64,000 nt of DNA from Burkholderia lata (GCF_000012945.1 NC_007510.1:2976001-3040000), one strand, 5' to 3'. Shown: positions 48,329 through 57,984, counted from the first letter of the stretch. Made by a program: numbers and translations. Notes: generated from the letters alone by a model not told the origin.

Positions 48329-48908
48329 GAAATCAGTCCCTCGTTGATGTCGGCAACCGGCACGCATGCGCCGGCGCCACCGTTCCGTCTCGCCGCTGCC
48401 CACCCGCGTGCGGGTCGCAACGGCACTTCGGCAAGTATCTCACTCGCGCGCGAACCTGACAGAGTGCACAGGTGCCGCGCGCGACCGGCCGTCCGTTTTC
48501 TCGTCTACACTTAGGCACGCGCGAGCGCGGCGGCAAACCCGCCGTCTCGCGCCAAGCACCCGATGCATGCCCGACCCTGATGCAAACATCATCTGCCGGA
48601 ACATCGCTATGCATGCCTTAACAGACATCGCCCGCGTCACTCGCCCGGCCGTCGCCGCGTCGTGGGCTGCCGCTTTCCCTGCACCACCCGCTTGCCGCGC
48701 ATCCGTCCCGCCCCGCGTGCGGCGATCCGGCACACCGCCTTTATCCGCTTTCACGATCTGATGCACGGCGCTGCACGCGCGCCGACGCGTGCATCCGCCT
48801 GCCGATCGCTCCCGCCGGCGTGTCGTACGCCGCGCGGCAACCCCGACCCGTACGCCCGCAACGAACGGCCGTGCGACCACGATCCGACACCATCGAGAGG
48901 GCATCACC
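48329..48908. other. 580-nt gap between msrA and the selenium-binding-protein gene
   Basis: A TACACT at 48506-48511 is a weak -10 candidate for the plus strand. A 50-codon frame at 48609-48761 has no ribosome site and is not called. ATGCATGCC is repeated near 48563 and 48609. Nothing else was recognised. Confidence 0.45.
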
Positions 48909-50315
48909 ATGAGCATGCGGCCTGACCCGACGTTTCATGCTTCGCCGGAACTTGCGATGCAGGCGCCGCCGGAAGAATTTGCCTATACGTTGTTGCTGAG
49001 CCCCGATTTTTCCAGACCCGACGCGCTTGCCGTGATCGACGTGAAGCCCGGCTCGTCGACCTACGGAAAAATCGTGCACACGGTGACGATGCCGACCACC
49101 GGCGACGAGTTTCACCACTTCGGCTGGAATGCGTGCTCGTCGTCGCTGTCGCCGCTGACCGGCCATGCGTTCCTCGAGCGCCGCTTCCTCATCATCCCGG
49201 GCCTGCGCTCGTCGCGCATCTACGTGATCGACACGAAGCCGCATCCGACGCAGGCGCGCATCCACAAGATCATCGAGCCCGACGAAATCTTCTCGAAGAC
49301 CGGCTATTCGCGGCCGCATACCGTTCACTGCGGGCCCGAAGGCATCTACGTGAGCACGCTCGGCGGCGCGGGCGAGGACGGCACCGACGGCGCGCCCGGC
49401 ATCTTCATCATGGATTGCGAAACCTTCGACGTGCTCGGCCGTTGGGAAATCGATCGCGGCCCGCAGGACAAGCATTACGACTTCTGGTGGAACCTGCCGC
49501 GCGACTACATGGTGTCGAGCGAATGGGCGCTGCCGCCGCAATTCGAGAACGGGATCGTGCCCGAGGACCTGCTCGCGAACAAATACGGGCACCGGCTGCA
49601 TTTCTGGGACCTGCGCGCGCGCCGCAACGTGCAGACGATCGATCTCGGCGCGCAGCACCAGATGGCGCTCGAGGTGCGGCCCGCGCACGACCCGGCGCGC
49701 GAATACGGGTTCGTCGGCGTCGTGGTCGACACGACGAATCTCGAAGGCTCGATCTGGACCTGGTGGCGCGAAGGCGGCAAGTTCCATGTGAAGAAGACCG
49801 CGACGATCCCGGCCGAGCCGGCCGCGGCCGACGAACTGCCGCCGCTGCTCAAGGGATTCGGCGCGGTGCCGCCGCTCGTGACCGACATCGACCTGTCGCT
49901 CGACGACCGCTTCCTCTACGTGTCGTGCTGGGGCACCGGCGAGATGCGCCAGTACGACGTGTCGGACCCGCACCACCCGGTGCTCGCGGGGTCGGTCCGG
50001 ATCGGCGGCATCGTGCGCCGCGCACCGCACTCGAACGGCCGCACGTTCGCGGGCGGCCCGCAGATGGTCGAGATCAGCCGCGACGGGAAGCGCGTGTACT
50101 GGACCAACTCGCTGTATTCGACGTGGGACGACCAGTTCTATCCGGACGGCGTGCCGGGCGCGCAGGTGCTCGCGCATGTGGGGCCGGAAGGCGGACTGAA
50201 GCTCGCCGACGATTACTGGGTCGAGTTCCCCGACGGCTATCGCGCGCACCAGATCCGGCTCGAAGGCGGCGACTGCTCGACCGACTCGTTCTGCTATCCG
50301 TCGGTCAAGCGTTGA
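48909..50315 (+). CDS. selenium-binding protein / methanethiol oxidase family
   Basis: A 468-residue beta-propeller protein of the SBP56 family. Bacterial and human members oxidise methanethiol to formaldehyde, hydrogen sulfide and hydrogen peroxide and bind copper. Conserved blocks: HHFGWNACSSSLS (His and Cys), GYSRPHTVHCGPEGIYVSTLGG, HYDFWWNLPRDYMVSSEWALPP, KYGHRLHFWDLRARR and FLYVSCWGTGEMRQYDVSDP. It has no signal peptide, although some MtoX proteins are periplasmic. Its stop overlaps the start of a membrane-protein gene (TTGA). The usual partners SCO1/SenC and MauG are not adjacent. Confidence 0.9.
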   Translation: MSMRPDPTFHASPELAMQAPPEEFAYTLLLSPDFSRPDALAVIDVKPGSSTYGKIVHTVTMPTTGDEFHHFGWNACSSSLSPLTGHAFLERRFLIIPGLRSSRIYVIDTKPHPTQARIHKIIEPDEIFSKTGYSRPHTVHCGPEGIYVSTLGGAGEDGTDGAPGIFIMDCETFDVLGRWEIDRGPQDKHYDFWWNLPRDYMVSSEWALPPQFENGIVPEDLLANKYGHRLHFWDLRARRNVQTIDLGAQHQMALEVRPAHDPAREYGFVGVVVDTTNLEGSIWTWWREGGKFHVKKTATIPAEPAAADELPPLLKGFGAVPPLVTDIDLSLDDRFLYVSCWGTGEMRQYDVSDPHHPVLAGSVRIGGIVRRAPHSNGRTFAGGPQMVEISRDGKRVYWTNSLYSTWDDQFYPDGVPGAQVLAHVGPEGGLKLADDYWVEFPDGYRAHQIRLEGGDCSTDSFCYPSVKR

Positions 50316-50977
50316 ACGCCAGCGTTCACGCCCAGTTCGCGCTGTGGGCGGCCGTGCTCGCGAGCGGCGTGTATCACGGGCTCAATCCCGCGATGGGCTG
50401 GCCGCTCGCGGTGTCGAACGCGCTGATGACGCGCCGCGGCGGCGCGCTCGTCGCGGCGCTCGGCTATCTCGCGCTCGGGCATGCGCTCGCGGTCTTCGCG
50501 GTGATGCTGCCGTTCGGGCTGCTCGCCGCGCTGCTCGCGTGGCAAACGGCGATCCGGATCGGCGCGAGCGCGCTCGTGATCGGCTTCGGCGCCGTGCTGC
50601 TGATCCGGCGCCGGCATCCGCGGGCGCTCGCGCGGATTCCGCCCGCGCGGCTCGGCCTGTGGTCGTTCGCGGTCGCGATCGCGCATGGCGCGGGGCTGAT
50701 GCTGGTGCCGATCTATCTCGGGCTGTGCGGGCTCGACCAGGACGCCGGCCACCGGGCGGCGGCCACGCTCGTCGATGCACATCTCGGGATGGCGCTCGTC
50801 GTCGCGGCCGTGCACGCGATCGCAATGATCGGCGCCGGCGGCGGGCTTGCATGGCTCGTGTACCGCTATCTCGGGCTGAAGTTCGTGTCGCGGAGCTGGT
50901 TCAATCTCGACGCGGTGTGGGCGTCGAGCCTGATCGTGACGGGCGCGTTGTCGCTCGGACTGGCGGCGGCGCGATAG
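50312..50977 (+). CDS. multi-pass membrane protein coupled to the selenium-binding protein
   Basis: A 221-residue protein starting at TTG 50312, overlapping the upstream TGA as TTGA. About six hydrophobic segments are seen. The first holds the motif SGVYHGLNPAMGWPLAVSNALM, and a second His motif occurs in VAIAHGAGLMLVPIYLGLCG; HAIAMIGAGGGLAWLVYRYLG lies near the end. I cannot assign a family. The histidines in or near membrane segments suggest metal or proton handling. Tight coupling implies it serves the same process, perhaps copper supply or product export; that is inference. Confidence 0.75.
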   Translation: MNASVHAQFALWAAVLASGVYHGLNPAMGWPLAVSNALMTRRGGALVAALGYLALGHALAVFAVMLPFGLLAALLAWQTAIRIGASALVIGFGAVLLIRRRHPRALARIPPARLGLWSFAVAIAHGAGLMLVPIYLGLCGLDQDAGHRAAATLVDAHLGMALVVAAVHAIAMIGAGGGLAWLVYRYLGLKFVSRSWFNLDAVWASSLIVTGALSLGLAAAR

Positions 50978-51147
50978 CGCGGGGATCAGCGGCGGATGTG
51001 GCAGAGCGGCACTACCGCAGAGAAACGCGACAGAACGGCGATGCCCGACGCGTGCAATTGCGCATCCGGCAGCGCGTCGCAGTGTTCGCTACGTCACCCT
51101 GCCCCCGCAATGCACCGCCTGGCCGGGCCCGACGGCCCCGATTCCGC

Positions 51148-51153
51148 TAAAAT
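51148..51153 (+). promoter_or_regulatory. -10 box 6 nt before the flavin-reductase leader ORF
   Basis: TAAAAT-CGGGCC-ATG, the same geometry as ybaK and queG; it predicts transcription starting at the ATG. Confidence 0.55.
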
Positions 51154-51159
51154 CGGGCC

Positions 51160-51267
51160 ATGCGCACCCCTTCCCCCTCGACCGCCTTGTCGCCTTTCGT
51201 CCGCCGTGCCCGCCCCGCCCGCGTCGCGCCGCGCCCGCCCGTCTCGTTCCGGATGGCCGCGCGATGA
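51160..51267 (+). CDS. 35-codon leader ORF coupled to the flavin reductase gene
   Basis: It starts at ATG 51160 right at the predicted transcription start and ends with a TGA that overlaps the flavin reductase start (ATGA). The peptide is Arg/Pro/Ala-rich (starts MRTPSPSTALSPF) without a recognisable domain. It may feed ribosomes to the next gene. Codon pattern alone does not prove coding. Confidence 0.4.
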   Translation: MRTPSPSTALSPFVRRARPARVAPRPPVSFRMAAR

Positions 51268-51773
51268 GCCACGCCAATCCTCCGGATTTCGACGCGGCCG
51301 CGTTCCGGCAAGCCCTCGGCCAGTTCGCCACGGGCGTGACGGTGATCACGACGCGCGCGCCGTCCGGCCAGCTGATCGGCATCACCGCCAGTTCGTTCAA
51401 CTCGGTGTCGCTCGATCCGCCGCTCGTGCTGTGGAGCCTCGCGCACAAATCGGCGTCGACGCCCGTGTTCCGCGGCAACAGCCATTACGTGGTGAACGTG
51501 CTCGCGGCGTCGCAGCTCGACCTGTGCAAGCGCTTCTCGACCTACAAGGGCGACCGCTTCGAAGGCATCGCGCATGCGGCCGGCAACTCGGGGATGCCCG
51601 TGCTCGACGGCGCGCTCGCGTGGTTCGAATGCCACAACCGCAGCCGCTACGATGAAGGCGACCACGTGATCTTCGTCGGCGAAGTGGAGCGCTGCGGCGT
51701 GCGCGCGGTATCGGACACGGCACCGCCGCTCGTGTTCCACGGCGGCGGCTTCCACGGCCTTACACCGCTTTGA
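51264..51773 (+). CDS. flavin reductase-like FMN-binding protein
   Basis: A 169-residue flavin-binding split-barrel protein. It shows FRQALGQFATGVTVITTRAPSGQLIGITASSFNSVSLDPPLVLWSLAHKS, FVVNVLAASQ-type HYVVNVLAASQLDLCKRFS and HVIFVGEVERCG, the pattern of the reductase component of two-component flavin monooxygenases. These supply reduced FMN or FAD to a partner; none is adjacent. Its start overlaps the leader ORF, and its end overlaps the kynR end by 14 nt, tail to tail. Confidence 0.9.
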   Translation: MSHANPPDFDAAAFRQALGQFATGVTVITTRAPSGQLIGITASSFNSVSLDPPLVLWSLAHKSASTPVFRGNSHYVVNVLAASQLDLCKRFSTYKGDRFEGIAHAAGNSGMPVLDGALAWFECHNRSRYDEGDHVIFVGEVERCGVRAVSDTAPPLVFHGGGFHGLTPL

Positions 51774-52260
51774 TCGCTCCCGTGCGCGCCAGCCCGACCG
51801 GCGCGCCGGCTTCATCCTTCAGCGTCTGCAGCACGATGTTGGAACGGATGTCCATCACGCCCGGCGCCTTGTAGAGCCGGTTCAGCACGAAATCGGAATA
51901 GTGCTTGAGGTTGTGCGCGAGCACGCGCAGCAGATAGTGGCTCTCGCCCGTCACGACGAACGCGCCGACGACCTCCGGCCATTCGCGCAGCGCTTCCGCG
52001 AAGCGCTCGTGCCATTGATTTTCTTCGTTGCGCATCGACACCTGAACGAACGCCTCGAGCTCGAAGCCGAGCTTCTCGCGGCTCAGGCACGCGCGATAGT
52101 GCTCGATCACGCCCTGCTCCTCGAGCAGGCGCATGCGGCGCAGACAGGCGGACGGCGAAAGCGAAATTCGTTCCGCCAGATCGAGATTGCTGATTCTGCC
52201 CTCTTCCTGCAGGACCGCCAGAATCCGGCAGTCGGTGGCATCGAGCGTGATCGCGTGCAT
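51760..52260 (-). CDS. kynR: Lrp/AsnC-family regulator of the kyn genes (KynR)
   Basis: A 166-residue regulator. The helix-turn-helix spans about residues 18-45 ([33 protein letters not shown]). A RAM effector domain follows ([49 protein letters not shown]). It is divergent from kynB across 130 nt. In Pseudomonas aeruginosa KynR activates kyn genes in response to kynurenine; the same role is inferred from position. Confidence 0.88.
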   Translation of the reverse strand: MHAITLDATDCRILAVLQEEGRISNLDLAERISLSPSACLRRMRLLEEQGVIEHYRACLSREKLGFELEAFVQVSMRNEENQWHERFAEALREWPEVVGAFVVTGESHYLLRVLAHNLKHYSDFVLNRLYKAPGVMDIRSNIVLQTLKDEAGAPVGLARTGAIKAV

Positions 52261-52390
52261 TTTTGGTCCCCGTTTTCCCTCTGAGTCGAATTATCTGCCA
52301 ATCCGGCGGATTGTCCATGTTTATTTCGCAAGCACTTTCTGCGAGCGTCCACCTATCATTCGAAGGATCGACTCACCGAATCGTCATGCC
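52261..52390. promoter_or_regulatory. kynR/kynB divergent control region
   Basis: An AT-rich 130-nt interval. CGCA-N9-TGCG occurs around 52328-52345 and TATCAT near 52352 is a possible kynB -10. An Lrp-type regulator would be expected to bind here. Confidence 0.45.
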
Positions 52391-53032
52391 ATGGACACCC
52401 TCTGGGACATCTCGCCGCCTGTCAGCCCCGCCACCCCCGTGTGGCCGGGCGATACGCCGGTTTCCGTCGAACGCGTGTGGCGGATGGAGGCCGGCTCGCC
52501 GGTCAACGTCGCGCGCCTGACGCTGTCGCCGCACACGGGCGCGCACTGCGACGCGCCGCTGCACTACGACGCCGACGGCGCGCCGATCGGCGCCGTGCCG
52601 CTCGACACCTACCTCGGCCCGTGCCGCGTGATCCATTGCATCGGCGCATCGCCGGTCGTGCAGCCGGTCGATGTCGCGGCCGCGCTCGACGGCGTACCGC
52701 CGCGCGTGCTGCTGCGCACCTATGCGCGCGCCAGCGTCGAACAGTGGGACAGCCACTTCTGCGCGGTCGCGCCCGAGACCGTCGACCTGCTCGCCGCGCA
52801 TGGCGTGAAGCTGATCGGCATCGATACGCCGTCGCTCGACCCGCAGGAATCGAAGACGATGGATGCGCATCACCGCGTGCGTGCGCATCGAATGGCGATC
52901 CTCGAAGGCATCGTGCTCGACGACGTGCCGCCCGGCGACTACGAACTGATCGCACTGCCGCTGAAATTCGCGACGCTCGACGCAAGCCCCGTGCGTGCGG
53001 TGCTGCGCGCGCTGCCCGCGCGTGCCTCCTGA
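52391..53032 (+). CDS. kynB: kynurenine formamidase
   Basis: A 213-residue metal-dependent hydrolase that converts N-formylkynurenine to kynurenine. It shows the start [20 protein letters not shown], the metal motif [34 protein letters not shown] and [10 protein letters not shown]. It is the first gene of the kynB-kynU-kynA group; 25 nt separate it from kynU. The pathway yields anthranilate from tryptophan. Confidence 0.95.
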   Translation: MDTLWDISPPVSPATPVWPGDTPVSVERVWRMEAGSPVNVARLTLSPHTGAHCDAPLHYDADGAPIGAVPLDTYLGPCRVIHCIGASPVVQPVDVAAALDGVPPRVLLRTYARASVEQWDSHFCAVAPETVDLLAAHGVKLIGIDTPSLDPQESKTMDAHHRVRAHRMAILEGIVLDDVPPGDYELIALPLKFATLDASPVRAVLRALPARAS

Positions 53033-53057
53033 TTACCCCGACTGACGACCCCACATC

Positions 53058-54311
53058 ATGATCAAGACCCGTGAAGACGCGCTCGCGCTCGACCGCGACG
53101 ATCCGCTCGCCCCGCTGCGCGACCAGTTCTCCCTGCCTGACGGCGTGATTTACCTCGACGGCAACTCGCTCGGCGCGCAGCCGCGCGCGTCCGCCGCCCG
53201 CGCGCAGCAGGTGATCGGCGCCGAATGGGGCGAAGGCCTGATCCGCAGCTGGAACACGGCCGGCTGGTTCGCGCTGCCGCGCCGTCTCGGCGACAAGCTC
53301 GCGACGCTGATCGGCGGCGCACCCGGCGAAACGGTCGTGACCGATACGATCTCGATCAACCTGTTCAAGCTGCTGTCGGCGATGGTGCGCCACCAGGCCG
53401 AGCGCGCGCCCGAGCGCCGCGTGATCGTGTCGGAACGCTCGAACTTCCCGACCGACCTGTATATCGCGCAGGGGCTGATCGAACAGCTCGGCGGCGACTA
53501 CGAACTGCGCCTGATCGACGACCCGGCCGACCTGCCCGGCGCGCTCGGCGCGGACACGGCCGTCGCGATGATCACGCACGTGAACTACCGCACCGGCTAC
53601 ATGCACGACATGCCGGCCGTCACGCAGCTCGTGCACGACGCGGGTGGCCTGATGCTGTGGGATCTCGCGCACTCGGCCGGCGCGGTGCCGGTCGACCTGA
53701 ACGGCGCGCGCGCGGACGGCGCGGTCGGCTGCACGTACAAGTACCTGAACGGCGGCCCCGGTTCGCCCGCCTTCGTGTGGGTGCCGCAGCGCCATCACGC
53801 GCACTTCTCGCAGCCGCTGTCCGGCTGGTGGGGCCACCGCGCACCGTTCGCGATGCAGCCGGGTTTCGCGCCCGATCCGGGCATCGCTCGCTTCCTGTGC
53901 GGCACGCAGCCGATCGTGTCGATGTCGATGGTCGAATGCGGGCTCGACGTGTTCCTGCAGACCGACATGCACGCGATCCGCCGCAAGTCGCTTGCGCTGA
54001 CCGATACGTTCATCGCGCTCGTCGAAGCGCGCTGCGCGGGCCTGTCGCTGAAGCTCGTCACGCCGCGCGCGCATCACCAGCGCGGCTCGCAGGCGAGCTT
54101 CGAGCATCCGCACGGCTACGAAGTGATGCAGGCGCTGATCGCGCGCGGCGTGATCGGCGACTACCGCGAGCCGTACGTGCTGCGCTTCGGCTTCACGCCG
54201 CTCTATACGCGCTTCGCCGACGTGTGGGATGCCGTCGAGACGCTGCGCGACATCCTCGCCACCGATGCGTGGAAGGCACCCGAGTTCGCCGAACGCGGCG
54301 CGGTGACCTGA
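53058..54311 (+). CDS. kynU: kynureninase
   Basis: A 417-residue PLP enzyme that splits kynurenine into anthranilate and alanine. PLP-site features are visible: [29 protein letters not shown] (Asp and His) and the Schiff-base Lys in [45 protein letters not shown] follows. Length is normal. Kyn gene order is B-U-A on one strand; the 63-nt gap to kynA contains its ribosome site. Confidence 0.96.
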   Translation: MIKTREDALALDRDDPLAPLRDQFSLPDGVIYLDGNSLGAQPRASAARAQQVIGAEWGEGLIRSWNTAGWFALPRRLGDKLATLIGGAPGETVVTDTISINLFKLLSAMVRHQAERAPERRVIVSERSNFPTDLYIAQGLIEQLGGDYELRLIDDPADLPGALGADTAVAMITHVNYRTGYMHDMPAVTQLVHDAGGLMLWDLAHSAGAVPVDLNGARADGAVGCTYKYLNGGPGSPAFVWVPQRHHAHFSQPLSGWWGHRAPFAMQPGFAPDPGIARFLCGTQPIVSMSMVECGLDVFLQTDMHAIRRKSLALTDTFIALVEARCAGLSLKLVTPRAHHQRGSQASFEHPHGYEVMQALIARGVIGDYREPYVLRFGFTPLYTRFADVWDAVETLRDILATDAWKAPEFAERGAVT

Positions 54312-54374
54312 CCCGCTTCGCGCGGCGCACGCATGATGCGCGCCGCGCCCCGTCATTCAAATCTGGAGAGAGTC

Positions 54375-55322
54375 GTGAATTCTGGTCATATGCAGCCACC
54401 CGGCGAAGACGCGCCGGCGGGCTGCCCGTTCTCGGGCGCACGCGCCGCGCATTCGGCACCCGCGGCCCCGGCCGCGCACGAAGCGTCGCACGTGCCCGGC
54501 GATGCCGGCTGGCACAACGCGCAGCTCGATTTCTCGAAGTCGATGAGCTACGGCGACTACCTGTCGCTGAATTCGATCCTCGACGCGCAGCATCCGCTGT
54601 CGCCCGATCACAACGAGATGCTGTTCATCATCCAGCATCAGACGAGCGAGCTGTGGATGAAGCTCGCGCTGTTCGAGCTGCGCGGCGCCCTCGATGCGGT
54701 GCGCACCGACGCGTTGCCGCCCGCATTCAAGATGCTCGCGCGCGTGTCGCGGATTCTCGAGCAGCTCGTGCAGGCGTGGAGCGTGCTGTCGACGATGACG
54801 CCGTCCGAATATTCGGCGATGCGCCCGTATCTCGGGCAGTCGTCGGGCTTCCAGTCGTACCAGTACCGGCAACTCGAATTCCTGCTCGGCAACAAGAACG
54901 TGCAGATGCTGCAGCCGCACGCGCACCGGCCCGACATCCTCGAACAGGTGCGTGCGACGCTCGAAGCGCCGTCGTTCTACGACGAAGTCGTGCGCCTGCT
55001 CGCGCGGCGCGGCTTCCCGATCGCAGCGGAGCGGCTCGAGCGCGACTGGACGCAGCCGACCCGGCATGACGAGACGGTCGAAGCCGCGTGGCTCGAGGTG
55101 TACCGTCACCCGCAGCAGCACTGGGAGCTCTACGAAATGGCCGAGGAACTCGTCGATCTCGAGGATGCGTTCCGCCAGTGGCGCTTCCGTCACGTGACGA
55201 CCGTCGAGCGCATCATCGGCTTCAAGCAGGGCACGGGCGGCACCAGCGGCGCGCCGTACCTGCGCAAGATGCTCGACGTCGTGCTGTTCCCCGAGCTCTG
55301 GCACGTGCGCACCACGCTGTAA
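54375..55322 (+). CDS. kynA: tryptophan 2,3-dioxygenase
   Basis: A 315-residue heme enzyme that opens the indole ring to N-formylkynurenine, the first step of the pathway. The core has LSFSK-type [66 protein letters not shown] and [30 protein letters not shown] with the proximal His. The first 45 residues are a Pro/Ala/His-rich extension. I chose GTG 54375 after GGAGAG; ATG 54390 is an alternative. Confidence 0.95.
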   Translation: MNSGHMQPPGEDAPAGCPFSGARAAHSAPAAPAAHEASHVPGDAGWHNAQLDFSKSMSYGDYLSLNSILDAQHPLSPDHNEMLFIIQHQTSELWMKLALFELRGALDAVRTDALPPAFKMLARVSRILEQLVQAWSVLSTMTPSEYSAMRPYLGQSSGFQSYQYRQLEFLLGNKNVQMLQPHAHRPDILEQVRATLEAPSFYDEVVRLLARRGFPIAAERLERDWTQPTRHDETVEAAWLEVYRHPQQHWELYEMAEELVDLEDAFRQWRFRHVTTVERIIGFKQGTGGTSGAPYLRKMLDVVLFPELWHVRTTL

Positions 55323-55352
55323 CGCGCGACGCGCCCCCTGGCCTGCCCGCCG

Positions 55353-56750
55353 TCACGACGACGTGCGGGCCAGTTCCTCCCCTTCGCGCGGCTGCACCGC
55401 CGCGCGCGACAGTCGCGGAATGTGCCGTCGCACGACGAGCAGCGCGACGCAGACCACCCCCATCGCAATCGCCAGCATCGTCAGATAAGCCGTGGCACCG
55501 CCCGTGGTGATCACGATCGCGCCCGCGAACGCGCTGAGGATCGCGCCGAGCCGGCCGAACGCGAGCGCGCTTGCCGTGCCCGTCGCGCGCACGGCCGTCG
55601 GGTAGATGTACGCGCAGAGCGCATACATCGTCGACTGCACCGCGTTGACGAACAGCCCGTGCAGGCCGAGCCCGACGATCAGCCAGCCCGTGTGGCGGCT
55701 CGCATCGACACCCATCAGCCATACCGCACTCGCCGCGCCGCCGATGCTGCACAACACGAGCGGCCAGCGCGACCCGGCATGCGCGATCGTCCACGCGCAC
55801 AACAGCGCACCGATCACGCCACCGAGGTTGTATGCGGTGAGCCCCGTCCCCGCGACCGACACGCTCAGCCCGCTCGCCGCCAGCATCGTCGGCAGCCAGC
55901 TGAACGCCGCATACACGGCGAGCAGGCACATGAAGAACGCGCACCACAGCGCGATCGTGTCGCGCGCCTGACCGCTCTCGAACAACGCGCCGAAGCCGCC
56001 ACGGCCGCCCGCCGCGCGCGCGTCCCGCATGTCGGTGAAGGCAGTGCCCGGCGCGACGGGCCGCTCCATCCGCGCGAGCAGCGCGCCGAGTTCCGGCCAG
56101 CGCGCGGGGCGCCGCGCAAGATAGCGCGGCGATTCGGGCAGCGCACGCACGAGCACGAAGCCGAGCACGAGCGGCAATGCGCCGCCCGCGAAGAACAGCC
56201 CGCGCCAGCCGTAGCGCGGCAGCACCTCGTGCGCGAACAGGCCGGCCAGCATCCCGCCGAGCGGCACGCAGACGATCGTCGCGGTCACCATCATCGTGCG
56301 ACGCCGCGCGGGCGTGTATTCGGCCGTCATCGTCGTGGCCGTCGGCAACGCGCCGCCGATCCCGAGGCCTGCGACGAAGCGCAGCGCCGCGATCGCCGTG
56401 ACGTCCGGTGCGAAGCCGATCGCGCAGGTCGCAATGCCGAACAGGAACACGCTGCCGATCACGGCCTGGCGGCGGCCGAAGCGGTCCGCGACGATCCCCG
56501 CGCACGCGCTGCCGATGCCCATCCCGATCAGCCCGGCCGCCACCGCCGGCGCGAACGCGCCACGCGTGATGCCCCATTCGCGGATCAGCACCGGAATCGC
56601 GAAGCCGATCAGCTGGCCGTCGAAGCCGTCGAGCACGATCGCGAGCGCGGCGAGCAGCACCACGCAGCGCTGCATCGTCGTGAACGGCCCGTCGTCGAGC
56701 GTCGCGCCGATGTCGACGGACGGAGGCTGCAATCCGTCGCGCGTGCTCAT
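55353..56750 (-). CDS. MFS transporter, aromatic acid:H+ symporter (AAHS) type
   Basis: A 465-residue inner-membrane symporter with 12 helices. The AAHS hallmark is in helix 1 (ALAIVLDGFDGQLIGFAIPVL), with GIVADRFGRRQAVIGSV (motif A), ALRFVAGLGIGGALPTATTMTAEYTPARRRTMMV and SPRYLARRPAR. Such transporters import benzoate, 4-hydroxybenzoate, protocatechuate or mandelate-like acids. GGGAGG precedes ATG 56750, which also overlaps the stop of a 30-codon ORF. It is the distal gene of the benzoylformate cluster, so an aromatic acid of that pathway is the likely cargo. Confidence 0.9.
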   Translation of the reverse strand: MSTRDGLQPPSVDIGATLDDGPFTTMQRCVVLLAALAIVLDGFDGQLIGFAIPVLIREWGITRGAFAPAVAAGLIGMGIGSACAGIVADRFGRRQAVIGSVFLFGIATCAIGFAPDVTAIAALRFVAGLGIGGALPTATTMTAEYTPARRRTMMVTATIVCVPLGGMLAGLFAHEVLPRYGWRGLFFAGGALPLVLGFVLVRALPESPRYLARRPARWPELGALLARMERPVAPGTAFTDMRDARAAGGRGGFGALFESGQARDTIALWCAFFMCLLAVYAAFSWLPTMLAASGLSVSVAGTGLTAYNLGGVIGALLCAWTIAHAGSRWPLVLCSIGGAASAVWLMGVDASRHTGWLIVGLGLHGLFVNAVQSTMYALCAYIYPTAVRATGTASALAFGRLGAILSAFAGAIVITTGGATAYLTMLAIAMGVVCVALLVVRRHIPRLSRAAVQPREGEELARTSS

Positions 56751-56839
56751 GCGACCTCCCGTGTACCGCGCCCAGGCGGCAACGTGCGCGCGCGGCGCGC
56801 GGCAAGACAACGGCATTCGATGGCGTTCATGGCGTTCAT
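56747..56839 (-). CDS. 30-codon small ORF coupled to the MFS gene
   Basis: GGAGACGCC-ATG opens a frame (starts MNAMNAIECRCL) that ends in a TGA overlapping the MFS start as ATGA. The first nine bases of the frame are duplicated (ATGAACGCC twice). The MFS gene has its own good ribosome site, so coupling is not strictly needed. No domain; no evidence of expression. Confidence 0.35.
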   Translation of the reverse strand: MNAMNAIECRCLAARRARTLPPGRGTREVA

Positions 56840-57025
56840 GGCGTCTCCGGTTGCCCGGGCTGGCGCGGTGGCGCGTGCCCGGATCTCGTGCTGCGCAGTC
56901 GGCCGGTGTCGACGCATCGGCGCCGGCTCCGGTGTCTCGTCCAACCCGTCCCGATCCGGCGTCGTCGCCTGCGCGCGGCGTGCTCGTCTCGTCGTGCGGC
57001 GCAAGCCGCGCCGCCGGCCTGATGC

Positions 57026-57970
57026 TCAGTTCATCCGTGCGTCGATCAGCCGGACCAGCGCGAGCAGCGTTTCCGCATGCGGCACCGCCACGCCCGCTTC
57101 GCGCGCGGCCGCGACGACCTTGCCGCTGATCGCGTCGATTTCCGTGCGACGGCCCGCAAGTACGTCCTGCAGCATCGACGGACGATGGCCGCGATGCTCG
57201 TGGATCGCATGCTCGACGTTGCGCGCGATACGTTCGCCGTCGACCGCGATGCCCTTCGCGCGGGCGACGGCGGCCACCTCGGCCGCGATCGCGAGCGCGA
57301 GCCGCGGCCCGTCGTGATGATTGCCGAGCTGGTCGACCGTGCAGCCCGTCGCCGCGCACAGCGTGTTGAGCGCCGCGTTGAACGCGACCTTCTCCCAGAT
57401 CGCGGCCCACACGTCGGCGTCGAGCGTGCAAGCGAGCCCCGCGCGCGACAGCGTATCGGCCACCGTCGCCGCGAACGGGCGCGCCGCGCCGTCGGCCGTC
57501 ATCATGCGGATCGTGCCCGCGCCGTGCGAGCGCACGTGTGCCGGCCCCGCCGCGTCGGCCGGCCACGTCGTCACGCCGACCAGGATGCGTTCGAGCGGCA
57601 CGAACGCATTCAGCGTCTCGACGTTGCCGAGCCCGTTCTGCAGCGTCAGCACATGCGCGTCTCGCTTGAGCAATGCACGCACGCCGTCGAGTGCGGTACG
57701 CGTATGCAGCGACTTCGTGAAAACGATCAGCAGGTCGAACGGTGTATCGGACGCTGCGGCCGCATCCGCTTGCGCGGTTTCCGGCCGCACGACCTGCAGC
57801 GTACGGATGCGTCGTTCGCCCCGATCATCATCGATGCATAGGCCGTCGCGGCGAATCGCATCGAGATGCGCATCGTTCACGTCGATCAGCGTGACGGCCT
57901 CGCCGCTTTCGGCCAGCCGCCCGCCGAACAGCGAGCCCATTGCGCCCGCGCCCAGAATGGCAATCCTCAT
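57026..57970 (-). CDS. ketopantoate reductase-family 2-keto acid reductase in the benzoylformate cluster
   Basis: A 314-residue NAD(P)H-dependent enzyme. The Rossmann start is MRIAILGAGAMGSLFGGRLAESG. The central IWEKVAFNAALNTLCAATG has the catalytic Lys and Asn, and PSMLQDVLAGRRTEIDAISGKVV has the conserved Glu. It could be a PanE making pantoate. However it lies 14 nt after benzaldehyde dehydrogenase in a benzoylformate-decarboxylase cluster, and some D-mandelate dehydrogenases of Enterococcus belong to this family. Interconversion of D-mandelate and benzoylformate is therefore a reasonable inference. Confidence 0.82.
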   Translation of the reverse strand: MRIAILGAGAMGSLFGGRLAESGEAVTLIDVNDAHLDAIRRDGLCIDDDRGERRIRTLQVVRPETAQADAAAASDTPFDLLIVFTKSLHTRTALDGVRALLKRDAHVLTLQNGLGNVETLNAFVPLERILVGVTTWPADAAGPAHVRSHGAGTIRMMTADGAARPFAATVADTLSRAGLACTLDADVWAAIWEKVAFNAALNTLCAATGCTVDQLGNHHDGPRLALAIAAEVAAVARAKGIAVDGERIARNVEHAIHEHRGHRPSMLQDVLAGRRTEIDAISGKVVAAAREAGVAVPHAETLLALVRLIDARMN

Positions 57971-57984
57971 CGTCGGCGGCCTCG

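Noticed and set aside
48609..48761. 50-codon frame before the selenium-binding-protein gene
   Set aside because: No ribosome site and Arg/Pro/Ala-rich composition; not distinguishable from chance.
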